Assembly (NCBI RefSeq): GCF_011043525.1 | Contig: NZ_JAAKGO010000006.1 | Location: forward strand, 186,001 to 250,000 | Direction of reading: 5' to 3' | Source: Sphingobacterium sp. SGG-5 | Lineage (GTDB): Bacteria; Bacteroidota; Bacteroidia; Sphingobacteriales; Sphingobacteriaceae | Length of the DNA: 64,000 bases | Shown here: one piece after another, positions 17,444 through 26,675 of the stretch | How the letters are laid out: every line of letters begins with the position of its first letter | Position numbering within the stretch: position 1 is the first letter of the stretch | Notes under the pieces: generated by a model | Database searches by the model: none | Seen by the model: only the letters and a program-made list of their open reading frames with translations | Told to the model about the DNA's origin: nothing | Translations under genes and position numbers: made by a program

Positions 17444-18962
17444 TATCGCCCTGCATGCAACGAGTCATCTAGGATGGGTCGATTATGGTATTTTTATCTT
17501 TTATCTCTTAATAACCATTGCCATCGGATTGTATTTCTCCAAAGGACAAAAAGATATTAAAGAATATCTGATGGCCGGCAAGAGTATGAAGTCGCTGGTA
17601 GTCGCCATTACGGTAATGGTCAGTGTCTTCTCCGGCATTAGCTTTTTAGGGTTCCCGGCAGAGGTCTATTCCAATGGTATGGGGTATTCTTTATTGGCTT
17701 TCACATCGTTTGTCACGACACCGATTGTCAACTCATTATTCATGCCTTTCTTTCATCGCGTGAAGTTGTTTAGTGCTTATCAATATTTGGAAGCGAGGTT
17801 TACCGGCAAGCTCCGGACCACTATTGCCATCATCTTTTTGAGTCGGACGCTTTTATGGCTGTCATTGGTTATATATGCGCCTGCGTTGGCACTGGAGCAT
17901 GTCACGGGTTTTCCACTTTGGATATTGGTACTGGCGATGGGTTGTATTACGACATTTTATACCACATTGGGAGGAATGAAAGCGGTAATATGGGGAGACG
18001 TCCTCCAGTTTGTTGTATTAATGGGCGGCCTAATTGCTATACTCATCGTAGCCGTACTGGGTACAGAAGGAGGATTAGACGGTGTCTGGGCTATCGGTAA
18101 GGAAACAGGTCATATCTCTTTCGACTTTAGTTTCAATCCTGCCGTCCGGGTTACTGTTTGGGGCGTTATACTTGGAGGGGCTGTGCACAACCTTGTCCTA
18201 TTAGCGACAGATCAGACGTCTATTCAACGGTATATGACAGCCAAAGATTTAAAAACTGCTCGGAAATCGATGTGGATCAAAGCTTTTGTGTGGGTGCCTT
18301 GTGCATTTCTCTTTTATTTCACCGGACTTGTAATCTATTGCTTCTACCGGGACTCCGGATATGATCCGGTATCTTCTGGGGCATTGTTGAATGTGGATCA
18401 AATTCTTCCCTATTTCGTTGTCAATGAGATGCCAAAGGGCTTTGCCGGATTGATAATTGCCGGAATTGCGGCGGCGTCGATGTCAAGCATTTCTTCGGGC
18501 GTTAACTCCATGACGACCGTGTCATTGGTTGATCTGATAGCACCTTATTCAAAACAGGATATCGATGAAGATAAAAAGGTGCGGTATGCACGCATCATGA
18601 CAATCATATATGGAATTGTCATCACATTGATTGCTTTCTCTGCTGGTCGATTTGGATCACTCTTAGAAGCGCCGGTACGGATTTTTGGGATGTTGGGTGG
18701 TCCGTTACTGGGCTTGTTTTTGTTGGGTATGTTGTCGCAGCGTGCTAACGCACAAGGTGCTATTATCGGTTGGTTGTCTGGGACGCTCGTCACTATAGCT
18801 GTTGTATTTGCTACGGATATTTCCTTCTTATGGTATGCGTTGATCGGCGTGATTAGCTGTTATGTAATCGGTTTGGTATTCAGCTTCTTGTGGCCAAAGC
18901 CGATGAAGGATAAAACGCAAGGTTTCGTATGGAAATCTAGGTTTGAGAGTGAGGAGAACTAA
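17433..18962 (+). CDS. Sodium:solute symporter (SSS family)
   Basis: This 509-residue inner-membrane protein has about 13 hydrophobic segments and SSS features: LITIAIGLYFSKGQKDIKEY at the N-terminus with the LMAGKSM motif, FYTTLGGMKAVIWGDVLQF in the middle, and FAGLIIAGIAAASMSSISSG, which carries the Ser residues of the sodium site. It begins 11 bases inside the dehydratase gene and ends 3 bases before the aldolase GTG. It probably brings in a sugar, sugar acid or uronate that feeds the pathway encoded around it. This locus therefore encodes two cytoplasmic-membrane sugar carriers, this one and the MFS permease at 2247. Confidence 0.93.
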   Translation: MESNIALHATSHLGWVDYGIFIFYLLITIAIGLYFSKGQKDIKEYLMAGKSMKSLVVAITVMVSVFSGISFLGFPAEVYSNGMGYSLLAFTSFVTTPIVNSLFMPFFHRVKLFSAYQYLEARFTGKLRTTIAIIFLSRTLLWLSLVIYAPALALEHVTGFPLWILVLAMGCITTFYTTLGGMKAVIWGDVLQFVVLMGGLIAILIVAVLGTEGGLDGVWAIGKETGHISFDFSFNPAVRVTVWGVILGGAVHNLVLLATDQTSIQRYMTAKDLKTARKSMWIKAFVWVPCAFLFYFTGLVIYCFYRDSGYDPVSSGALLNVDQILPYFVVNEMPKGFAGLIIAGIAAASMSSISSGVNSMTTVSLVDLIAPYSKQDIDEDKKVRYARIMTIIYGIVITLIAFSAGRFGSLLEAPVRIFGMLGGPLLGLFLLGMLSQRANAQGAIIGWLSGTLVTIAVVFATDISFLWYALIGVISCYVIGLVFSFLWPKPMKDKTQGFVWKSRFESEEN

Positions 18963-18974
18963 AACGTGTCACAA

Positions 18975-19892
18975 ATGAAGAAAAAAATACAAGGTGTAGT
19001 TGTTCCGCTTATTACACCGCTGAAAGATCAGGCAGCGGTAGATGAAATGGGCCTGGCACGTTTGATCGACTATGTTGTGAAAGGAGGTGTTGACGCCGTT
19101 TTTGCACTAGGGACGACGGGAGAAGGACCTTGCCTAAGCAATAGAATGAAGAGGGATCTCATTAGCTATACGAATCAGCACCTTCGAGGACGTATGAAAA
19201 ACTTGGTTGGGATTATCGACACCTCTCCGGAAGAAAGTATCCGATGGAGTGGCATAGCAGCAGATAATGGTGCCGACGCCGTAGTTTTGGCGCCACCGTC
19301 TTATTTTCCTTTTACGCCAGAGGAATTAGAGGCTTATGTGCGCCATATTGCGTACCATTCCCCTTTGCCAGTCCTACTTTATAATATTCCACGTTTGACT
19401 AAAACAGCTTTTGACATAGAGACTATACGACGTTTGGCGGATCAAAAAAATATCATCGGATTTAAGGATAGCTCGCGGGATTGGATGTATTTTCAAGATG
19501 TGCTCAACGTAGCTAAGGCCCGTCCAGATTGGACGGTTTTGACGGGAACTGAAGAACTGTTGGTCAAGTCCATGGAAGCCGGAGCGGATGGTGGAGTATT
19601 GGGTGGAGCTAATATCTTCCCGAGGTTGTTGTCCTCTTTTTATCAAGCCATAAAAAACAACAATGTCTCTGAAGTAGCCCGCTTGGAAAGTACCCTTTCG
19701 GACTACAGACGCATATATTCGTCGGGTATCGGTGCGACATCATCCATACAAACGATAAAATATATCTTGGAGCAACAGGGGATTTGTCGACGTACCATGA
19801 CAGTGCCTTTTAAAGTTATGGATGAGAACACTGGAAGACGAGTTTCAGAGATCGTCGGGCATTATTTTAATAACACAAGTCAATCCATTTAA
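18975..19892 (+). CDS. Dihydrodipicolinate synthase-family aldolase, likely 2-keto-3-deoxy-sugar-acid aldolase
   Basis: About 305 residues, a Schiff-base TIM-barrel aldolase. Landmarks are FALGTTGEGPCLS (substrate-binding TTGEG), VLLYNIPRLTKT (YNIP Tyr) and IIGFKDSSRDW with the Schiff-base Lys near residue 163. DapA itself is not expected inside a sugar locus, and the dehydratase product next door is a natural substrate, so a KDG/KD-galactonate/KD-pentonate aldolase role giving pyruvate plus an aldehyde is the best reading. I prefer ATG 18975 (MKKKIQGVVVPLITPL); a GTG three codons upstream at 18966 is possible. It is followed one base later by the esterase gene. Confidence 0.85.
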   Translation: MKKKIQGVVVPLITPLKDQAAVDEMGLARLIDYVVKGGVDAVFALGTTGEGPCLSNRMKRDLISYTNQHLRGRMKNLVGIIDTSPEESIRWSGIAADNGADAVVLAPPSYFPFTPEELEAYVRHIAYHSPLPVLLYNIPRLTKTAFDIETIRRLADQKNIIGFKDSSRDWMYFQDVLNVAKARPDWTVLTGTEELLVKSMEAGADGGVLGGANIFPRLLSSFYQAIKNNNVSEVARLESTLSDYRRIYSSGIGATSSIQTIKYILEQQGICRRTMTVPFKVMDENTGRRVSEIVGHYFNNTSQSI

Positions 19893-19893
19893 C

Positions 19894-21378
19894 ATGTTTT
19901 TTATGATGCAAAAAGGAATTTCATTTTTTATTTTACTTCTCACCGGATTTACAGCTCTTGCCCAACTCAAGTTGCCGGCATTGGTCGCTGACAGTATGGT
20001 ACTACAGCGGGACCAACCGGTAAAAATATGGGGATGGAGTCTGTCGGACAAGGAAGTAACTATTTTATTTAAAGATAAAATCTATAGGGCCAATCCAGAC
20101 AAAGATAAAAAATGGGTAGCCACCCTTGAGGCGACGCAAGCTGGAGGACCCTATAGCATTGGGATAAGTACAGCGGGTCAATCTATAAAAATAAAGGAAA
20201 TTCTGTTCGGCGACGTATGGGTATGTTCAGGACAGAGTAATATGTCTTTTGCTATGTCGAGTCTGGCTGAAAAGGAAGCTGATGATATTGCGCATGCTAC
20301 CAACACGAATATCCGTGAGTTTCAGGTAAAACGGCAATACAGTTTTGAACCGCGGGAGAATGTCATCGGAAAATGGAAACAGGCCAATCCGGAAAATGTT
20401 CTCCGGTTTAGTGCGGTTGCTTATTATATGGCCAAAAATCTCTATGAAAAATATAAAATACCGATTGGGATCATTCACTCCAGTTGGGGCGGTACGCCTG
20501 CCGAAGCTTGGACTGCAGCGGAAGATTTAAAAGCATTCCCGGACTATTTGGAAAAATATAACTTTTACCGAGATACGGTAAATCTACAAGCTGCATTAAA
20601 TCAGGAAAATGAGATACAGAGTGACCAGCGTAATGGCCAAAAGAAAATAAGGATGCATTACCAGCCGGCTACATTGTTTAACGCAATGATCGCACCGTTG
20701 ATTCCTTATACCATCAAAGGATTTGCGTGGTATCAAGGGGAGGCGAATACGAGAAAGGCGGAGGAATATGCAAAACTTTTACCCGCGCTGATCGAAGGTT
20801 GGCGTAGCCGTTGGCAGCAGGGTGATTTGCCATTTTTGATCGTACAATTGGCGAATTATATGGCCCCTCAAAAACGACCTTCCGAAGGTGGATGGGCATG
20901 GATACGGGAATCCCAATTGAAAGTTTCCCAGACCGTTCCCAATACAGCGTTAGCGGTTGCTATTGATATTGGTGAGGCCAAGGATATCCATCCTTTAAAT
21001 AAAAAAGAAGTGGGCAGGAGGTTAGCATTGGCTGCCGAAAGAATAGCTTATCACGATAAAAATGTGGTGTATAGTGGCCCGACCTATCAGTCGATGAAGA
21101 AGGAAGGCAATAAAATTATTTTGTCGTTTACGAATATCGGTAGTGGATTAATGGCCGATGGAGGTCAGCTTGCTCGATTCGCTATTGCCGGCAAGGACAA
21201 AAAATTTGTCTGGGCATCGGCGAAAATTGAAGATGATCAGGTCGTGGTTTGGAGTGAAGATATAAAAGATCCCGAGGCTGTGCGGTATGCATGGGGCAGC
21301 AATCCGGAAGGGTATAATTTATACAATAGAGAGGGATTACCAGCATCGCCTTTCCGGACAGATAGCTGGGAAAGATAA
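19894..21378 (+). CDS. Exported SGNH/sialate O-acetylesterase-family carbohydrate esterase
   Basis: About 494 residues with a type I signal peptide (ISFFILLLTGFTALAQ). The nucleophile motif is VWVCSGQSNMSFAMSSL near residue 111, and the later FAWYQGEANTRKAEEYAKLL and DLPFLIVQLANYMAP are typical of the sialate O-acetylesterase (DUF303/SASA) family. It would remove acetyl groups from a glycan in the periplasm, implying that the target polysaccharide is acetylated. Actual sialic acid activity is not implied: the family name covers many acetyl-polysaccharide esterases. The start could also be ATG 19903 or 19906. Confidence 0.87.
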   Translation: MFFMMQKGISFFILLLTGFTALAQLKLPALVADSMVLQRDQPVKIWGWSLSDKEVTILFKDKIYRANPDKDKKWVATLEATQAGGPYSIGISTAGQSIKIKEILFGDVWVCSGQSNMSFAMSSLAEKEADDIAHATNTNIREFQVKRQYSFEPRENVIGKWKQANPENVLRFSAVAYYMAKNLYEKYKIPIGIIHSSWGGTPAEAWTAAEDLKAFPDYLEKYNFYRDTVNLQAALNQENEIQSDQRNGQKKIRMHYQPATLFNAMIAPLIPYTIKGFAWYQGEANTRKAEEYAKLLPALIEGWRSRWQQGDLPFLIVQLANYMAPQKRPSEGGWAWIRESQLKVSQTVPNTALAVAIDIGEAKDIHPLNKKEVGRRLALAAERIAYHDKNVVYSGPTYQSMKKEGNKIILSFTNIGSGLMADGGQLARFAIAGKDKKFVWASAKIEDDQVVVWSEDIKDPEAVRYAWGSNPEGYNLYNREGLPASPFRTDSWER

Positions 21379-21386
21379 ATGTACAG

Positions 21387-22484
21387 ATGGGCAAATATTC
21401 ATTTTTATATATAAGTACACATACAGGTCCGGCGGGTGGTGGCATCTATTGTGCCAGGCTGGATTACACGAATGGGGAGGTGACTGCTTTTAAGAAAGTC
21501 GCCGATCTCGAAAGAGCGGGTATTATGACACAATACGCCCCAAAAGGCTATCTGTATAGTGTAGGAATCGAGGGTGCTATGGCCGAAAATCAAGGTTGTA
21601 TCGCGGCCTATACGGTTGATACGAATACCGGAATGTTGAAGCGGTTGAATCGACAGCAGACCGGAGCCGGCTTGCCTACGTTTGTTGCGGTATCGGAAGA
21701 TGGTTGTTTTGTGCTTCAAGTGAGCTTTTCTACTGCGGCAGCATCGGTTTTACAAATCAAAGCAGATGGTTCGTTGATGCGCTCGGGTAAAGTACACCGG
21801 TTTGAGGGAAGAGGTACGAATCCGATCCGACAAACCAAGGCCCACCCACACTGTATCAGCATGCAGCCAATAGACCATACTGTGTTTGTCAGTGACCTTG
21901 GAACAGATCAGATCACCCGCTTTCGATTGGATGAGCAACAAGGAGAAATCGTTCGCGACGGTCACGTACAAAGCTCCATCCATTTAGGGGCAGGGCCGCG
22001 TATCATGCGCTTCAGTAACGACGGGCAGTATGTCTACGTTGTCAATGAATTGCAGAACACAATTTCAGTCTATAGTTATAACAAGGATAGAAGAATACTC
22101 GAACCCGTACAAGTGCTTTCGACATTGCCACATGGCGTAGATAGCAGTTTTGAAAGGCAAATGGCATCGGAGATACGATTACATCCGAATCAAAAATATG
22201 TATATGTTACCAATCGTTCCACTGGCGACGGTTTGGTCGATGGGATCGCTGTTTTTAGCAGAAATATCCGTTCTGGAGAGTTATCTCTCATACAACACTG
22301 TGCGACCGGGAAACATCCGCGACATTTCAATATTGATCCCACAGGGCGGTGGTTATTTGTCTCAGCTCGTGATTCCGATCAGATTCATCGGTTCCATATA
22401 GACCCCGATGCCGGTGTGTTACAAGAGATTGGCGATCCGATAGATTTTCCTCAACCTTGGGATTTACAGTTTTACATCGATTAA
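21387..22484 (+). CDS. Seven-bladed beta-propeller lactonase (6-phosphogluconolactonase-like family)
   Basis: The 365-residue protein has repeated propeller blades: YSFLYISTHTGPAGGGIYCA at the N-terminus, AHPHCISMQPIDHTVFVSDL, GPRIMRFSNDGQYVYVVNEL, IRLHPNQKYVYVTNRSTGD, and GKHPRHFNIDPTGRWLFVS. These are hallmarks of the YbhE/Pgl lactonase family. There is no signal peptide, so it acts in the cytoplasm. Beside the dehydrogenase, dehydratase and aldolase it would hydrolyse an aldono-lactone to the aldonate. A phosphorylated substrate is possible but not needed in this context. Confidence 0.86.
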   Translation: MGKYSFLYISTHTGPAGGGIYCARLDYTNGEVTAFKKVADLERAGIMTQYAPKGYLYSVGIEGAMAENQGCIAAYTVDTNTGMLKRLNRQQTGAGLPTFVAVSEDGCFVLQVSFSTAAASVLQIKADGSLMRSGKVHRFEGRGTNPIRQTKAHPHCISMQPIDHTVFVSDLGTDQITRFRLDEQQGEIVRDGHVQSSIHLGAGPRIMRFSNDGQYVYVVNELQNTISVYSYNKDRRILEPVQVLSTLPHGVDSSFERQMASEIRLHPNQKYVYVTNRSTGDGLVDGIAVFSRNIRSGELSLIQHCATGKHPRHFNIDPTGRWLFVSARDSDQIHRFHIDPDAGVLQEIGDPIDFPQPWDLQFYID

Positions 22485-22495
22485 GAAAAATACAC

Positions 22496-25123
22496 ATGCA
22501 AAAGAAAAGTGAAAAAGGAATAACACGTCGTGAGTCGTTACAATGGGGGGCAGGAATGCTTGCCGGGTTGGTATTCCCATTTTCGGTTCAGGGTAGAGCA
22601 GTCCCTTGGTTGGATATGGACAGCGAAGAAAATAGGGTAAGCGACCCTGAGGATATAGAACGCAAACAAAAAGAGCTTCCTACCGATTGGGTGAGAGATC
22701 TTGTCGTTGTTTCGATGCCAGCTGCGGCAGTCGGGGGCAAAATGGCAGGCGTGTACACTGCAGCGGAGAACGGTATTGTTCCCTGGAAACAGGCTATCAT
22801 TCGTTGGTTGACCAGCAGGAGTGTTCGTGGAAATGGCGGTGTGCTGATTCGACAGGAAGGCCCGGAAAGCGGTGCAGGCCTGACAGCAGTTGTAGATCCG
22901 CATGCAGATTATACATTCGAGGTCTTAATCCATGTGCCTGGGGGTTCTTACTTTGGGACAAAGCAGGAAGATAGTATGCAAGTGTGGATAGCAGTACTTG
23001 ATATAACAGATAAGGTGATCGCTCAAAAACAGGTGGATATCGTACGGGGAGATTGGACGAAGGGTAGTATTGCTTTTTCAAGTGCTGAGACACGGGAAGT
23101 CCGGTGTGTTGTATATGCCAAATCCGTAAAACAATTCCCGTGTTTGTACTATGCCGATGAGTTCAACCTCCAACGTGACGACTATGTATGGTGGAATCCA
23201 CAAAATTATTTTAATGCTTCCCGAACGGTCGATAAAATAGCAGATAATAGATCGCTACTGCTGGAGGAGCTTCGTCCAGATGCGGTAGCAGGCCACAATG
23301 CGGTCTATCTCAACTGGGATCGTTTTTTTGCCGATAAGGGTGTATTTGTCGGTGGAGGGAATTGGGAACAAGAATATAATCATGTCTCTATAGACGATCC
23401 GAGGCTAGCGGATTTTGAAGATAACGGCATTGCCCGGGATATTGATGGGCAAAAAATCGGGACCAGCCTACTTTGGCCCGGTTACCAGATGTGCCATAAT
23501 GCACCTGCATATCGCCGGTATTATATCGACCGGGTAACGAGAATCAGTCCTGATATCAGTTTATTTACGCAGGACAATATCAATATGCCTTCGTTTCAGG
23601 GATGGGGCAAAGGGTGCTTCTGTACTTGGTGTAAAAAAGAGTTTTGCCAGTGGTTAGATAAAAATAAAACCTCCGATATCGTGAAACGTACAGGTATCAA
23701 AGATTTTAAATCTTTTGATATACTCTCGTATGTAGGCGACGTCAAAGCAGAGATACAGCACCAAGGAGAGTCGTTTGTTCTCCGCAATCCGGTACTCAAA
23801 GTGTACCTTCTTTTCCAATATGTGTCACAAGCTCATCTTTGGAAAGATGCTGTCGACAAGATTAAAAGCAATGCCAATCACCCGATAGCCGTGATGGGAA
23901 ACCAGTACGGCAATAACGGCGAAAAGCCCTTTTCTGTTGCCTTGTCACAGATCGGAGACGTGGTGTGTACAGAAAGTAATATAGGGACGAACGCCACATT
24001 CGCTCATTTCGACCGTATTAAAGCCTTGTTGTTGGTCAAACTGGGGTATGCATCGGGTGAATTTAGAAGACCGGTTTGGTTGCAATATTCCGCCCTTTTC
24101 CATTCACCTGTAGCCGCAAAAAGCCGATTGCGCTTTATTTCTGCCCAATCATTGGCGAATAACGGCACACCATTCACCTGGGCGACGGCTCCGGGCCAAA
24201 GCGGCTGGTTTTTTGACACAGAGGCAGCAATATGCCGATTTATGCAAGATCATCGACACCTGTTTTCACGCTGTGATGGGTATGCAAATGTGGGATTGAT
24301 ATATTCTTTGCCGACACAAATGTGGAAACGTAGTGCAGCTTTTGAGCTTAGTCCTGAAAAATACCAAAAATGGTTTTACGCCTTCGCGATGGCATTAGAG
24401 GAGATGCATGTCGCATACGAAGTGAACTGCTGGTGGCATCCTTTGTTGGGAAGCGACCAGCTATCCATGGAGAGACTTTCTCGTTATAAATTGCTCATCT
24501 TGCCGGGAGCAGATTGCTTTACGAAAGAACAGCTGGCAATGTTGAAGAAATTTAAAGAGAGGGGTGGACATATCATTACGCTGTCTATGCCAAAGCTATA
24601 TGATGAAAACGTCGAACCTATTTCAAGTTCAGTTTTGAATAGCGGAAAACAGCTGACGAAATTATCCCCTGACATACTTGCGGATTATGATCGTTTTTAT
24701 ACAACGTTCCAACCCTTGGTTACAAAACTGTTGGAAGACCATCATCTCATCCAAACCGATGCGCCTAAGGAAGTCTGGGCAAGTTTGCAGCTTGACGAAG
24801 GAAAAAAAGTCTTGTCTTTACACTTGGTGAATGGAAATATTGATGAAAAGCAAGACGTGTTTCATCCTGTTAAAGAAAGCACATGGCACATACAATTACC
24901 CGATGGCGTTGTGGTAGAGCGTGCGAAGATTGTTCGTTTGGAAGCTCCCGATGACATTAGGATTGTACCTGTACAGGCGACGAAAGGTCGTGTTCGTATC
25001 ACCGTACCTTATATTGAAGGGTATACGATAGTTAGCTTTTATGCAGGTGAAGCGCTGAAAAATGCAGAAGAGCGAAGTAAAGGGAGACGTGCTAATTTGA
25101 TGAATACGGTAAAAACGTCATGA
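22496..25123 (+). CDS. Tat-exported GH42-like glycoside hydrolase-type protein
   Basis: About 875 residues. The N-terminus has a Tat-like signal with TRRESLQWGAGMLAGLVFP. A beta-sandwich-like part (about 60-230) precedes a barrel region with AVYLNWDRFFADKG and a CFCTWCKKEFCQWL segment resembling the Cys-rich stretch of GH42-type proteins. The later YKLLILPGADCFTKEQLAML and FKERGGHIITLSM look like the beta-galactosidase trimerisation (GATase-like) domain. I could not assign catalytic glutamates with confidence, so the GH42 label is a likeness rather than an assignment. It starts 11 bases after the lactonase stop and is in the same run of genes. Confidence 0.65.
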   Translation: MQKKSEKGITRRESLQWGAGMLAGLVFPFSVQGRAVPWLDMDSEENRVSDPEDIERKQKELPTDWVRDLVVVSMPAAAVGGKMAGVYTAAENGIVPWKQAIIRWLTSRSVRGNGGVLIRQEGPESGAGLTAVVDPHADYTFEVLIHVPGGSYFGTKQEDSMQVWIAVLDITDKVIAQKQVDIVRGDWTKGSIAFSSAETREVRCVVYAKSVKQFPCLYYADEFNLQRDDYVWWNPQNYFNASRTVDKIADNRSLLLEELRPDAVAGHNAVYLNWDRFFADKGVFVGGGNWEQEYNHVSIDDPRLADFEDNGIARDIDGQKIGTSLLWPGYQMCHNAPAYRRYYIDRVTRISPDISLFTQDNINMPSFQGWGKGCFCTWCKKEFCQWLDKNKTSDIVKRTGIKDFKSFDILSYVGDVKAEIQHQGESFVLRNPVLKVYLLFQYVSQAHLWKDAVDKIKSNANHPIAVMGNQYGNNGEKPFSVALSQIGDVVCTESNIGTNATFAHFDRIKALLLVKLGYASGEFRRPVWLQYSALFHSPVAAKSRLRFISAQSLANNGTPFTWATAPGQSGWFFDTEAAICRFMQDHRHLFSRCDGYANVGLIYSLPTQMWKRSAAFELSPEKYQKWFYAFAMALEEMHVAYEVNCWWHPLLGSDQLSMERLSRYKLLILPGADCFTKEQLAMLKKFKERGGHIITLSMPKLYDENVEPISSSVLNSGKQLTKLSPDILADYDRFYTTFQPLVTKLLEDHHLIQTDAPKEVWASLQLDEGKKVLSLHLVNGNIDEKQDVFHPVKESTWHIQLPDGVVVERAKIVRLEAPDDIRIVPVQATKGRVRITVPYIEGYTIVSFYAGEALKNAEERSKGRRANLMNTVKTS

Positions 25124-25137
25124 AACGCATGTAAAAA

Positions 25138-26652
25138 ATGAAGATGGAAAACACGTTGCTTTTAGGAATCGATTTTGGTACAGGAGGTTGTAAGACAACA
25201 GTCATCGATACAACAGGTGTGGTTATGGCAGAGGCATCTCAGGATTATCGAACGTATCATCCATATCCTTCTTATAGCGAACAAAATCCGGACGACTGGT
25301 TCGCGGCTCTCTTGATTTGCCTTTCAAAAATAAGAAGTGAGATAGATATGGGACGTATTGTTGGTTTAAGTTTAGATTCGTCCACCCACAATGCGGTACT
25401 CTTGGATAAAAATATGGAGATAATCCGCCCTACCATCATGTGGCTGGACCAGCGAAGCACCAAAGAAGTGGCTTTTTTGGAGCAGCACTGGGGAGGTGAT
25501 ATTTTTAGAATCGGCTACCAAAAGGTTGCATCTACCTGGACATTGCCTCAATTGTTGTGGATAAAGAATAATGAACCGGACAATTTTCGTAAGATAGACA
25601 AGCTCATGTTTATCAAGGATTATGTGCGGTATCTGCTGACCGGTACGTGGGAAACAGATTTTATTGATGCCCAGGGTACCTTATTCTTTGATATAAAAAA
25701 AGGCAATTGGTCTTCCGAGCTGTGCGACTTGATTGGATTACCGTCACGCGTGTTGCCACCGATATGCAAGCCTACCGATGTGACGGGGGCAGTTACCGCA
25801 GAAGCCTCCCGGCTTACGGGGCTTCGGGAAGGTATTCCCGTTGTATGCGGTACCTCGGATGTCACGGCAGAGGACTATGGCGCCGGGGCCATAAAGCCCA
25901 GCCAATGTATCATAAAACTGGCAACTGCGGGCAATCTGAATATTATGACGGCGCAGGCGACCCCTAATCCGAAGACGTTAACGTATTCTCACATTGTTCC
26001 AGACCTCTGGTATACCGCTGTTGCCACAAATACGGCAGCATCGAGTATGCGCTGGTTTCGCGATACATTTTGTGCGCAGGAACAAGAGGAGGCCGATCGT
26101 ACAGGTCAACATGTTTATCAACTGATAGAAAAGGCAGCTAACGAAATCGCGGTGGGATCCGATGGGCTATTGTTCCATCCTTATCTGATGGGCGAACGAG
26201 CTCCTTATTGGGATCCAAACTTAAGGGCAAGCTTTATCGGTGCGTCTATGGCACATGGAAAAGGACATTTTATGAGAGCCGTCATGGAGGGTGTAGCCTT
26301 CTCTTTGAAGGATTGCTTTAATCTTGCTGAGGAAATAGGACTACCGGTGGAGGAATTCATTCTTATCGGTGGCGGAGCGAAAAGCAGACTTTGGTCACAA
26401 ATTGTTTGTGATGTCTTGGGCAAAAAGGTAACCAGACCCACAGTCACGGATGCTTCTTTTGGCACGGCATTGATTGCGGGAGTAGGTATTGGCATTTTTC
26501 AAGATCTTTTGGATGCCGTACAGCGATGTGTACATACGGAAGACGAACTTATGCCCGATCTTCAAAACCATGTTTACTATGAAAAGCAATTCAACTATTA
26601 CAGCGAGATACGTGATAAGTTGCAACATCTATATACTGAAATGAATAAATAA
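25138..26652 (+). CDS. FGGY-family carbohydrate kinase (xylulokinase-like)
   Basis: The 504-residue kinase begins with the phosphate-1 loop LLGIDFGTGGCKTTVIDTTG, has the substrate-region TIMWLDQRSTKEV, the VVCGTSDVTAEDYGAGAIKP segment, and the FGGY signature region EFILIGGGAKSRLWSQIVCD near residue 410. It phosphorylates a ketose or related polyol in the cytoplasm. Its presence beside an apparently non-phosphorylating oxidative route suggests either a second branch (for example for a ketose or pentulose) or a role on a side product. The family is certain, the sugar unknown. Confidence 0.9.
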   Translation: MKMENTLLLGIDFGTGGCKTTVIDTTGVVMAEASQDYRTYHPYPSYSEQNPDDWFAALLICLSKIRSEIDMGRIVGLSLDSSTHNAVLLDKNMEIIRPTIMWLDQRSTKEVAFLEQHWGGDIFRIGYQKVASTWTLPQLLWIKNNEPDNFRKIDKLMFIKDYVRYLLTGTWETDFIDAQGTLFFDIKKGNWSSELCDLIGLPSRVLPPICKPTDVTGAVTAEASRLTGLREGIPVVCGTSDVTAEDYGAGAIKPSQCIIKLATAGNLNIMTAQATPNPKTLTYSHIVPDLWYTAVATNTAASSMRWFRDTFCAQEQEEADRTGQHVYQLIEKAANEIAVGSDGLLFHPYLMGERAPYWDPNLRASFIGASMAHGKGHFMRAVMEGVAFSLKDCFNLAEEIGLPVEEFILIGGGAKSRLWSQIVCDVLGKKVTRPTVTDASFGTALIAGVGIGIFQDLLDAVQRCVHTEDELMPDLQNHVYYEKQFNYYSEIRDKLQHLYTEMNK

Positions 26653-26675
26653 GAGAGAAAAAACAAATAAATCAG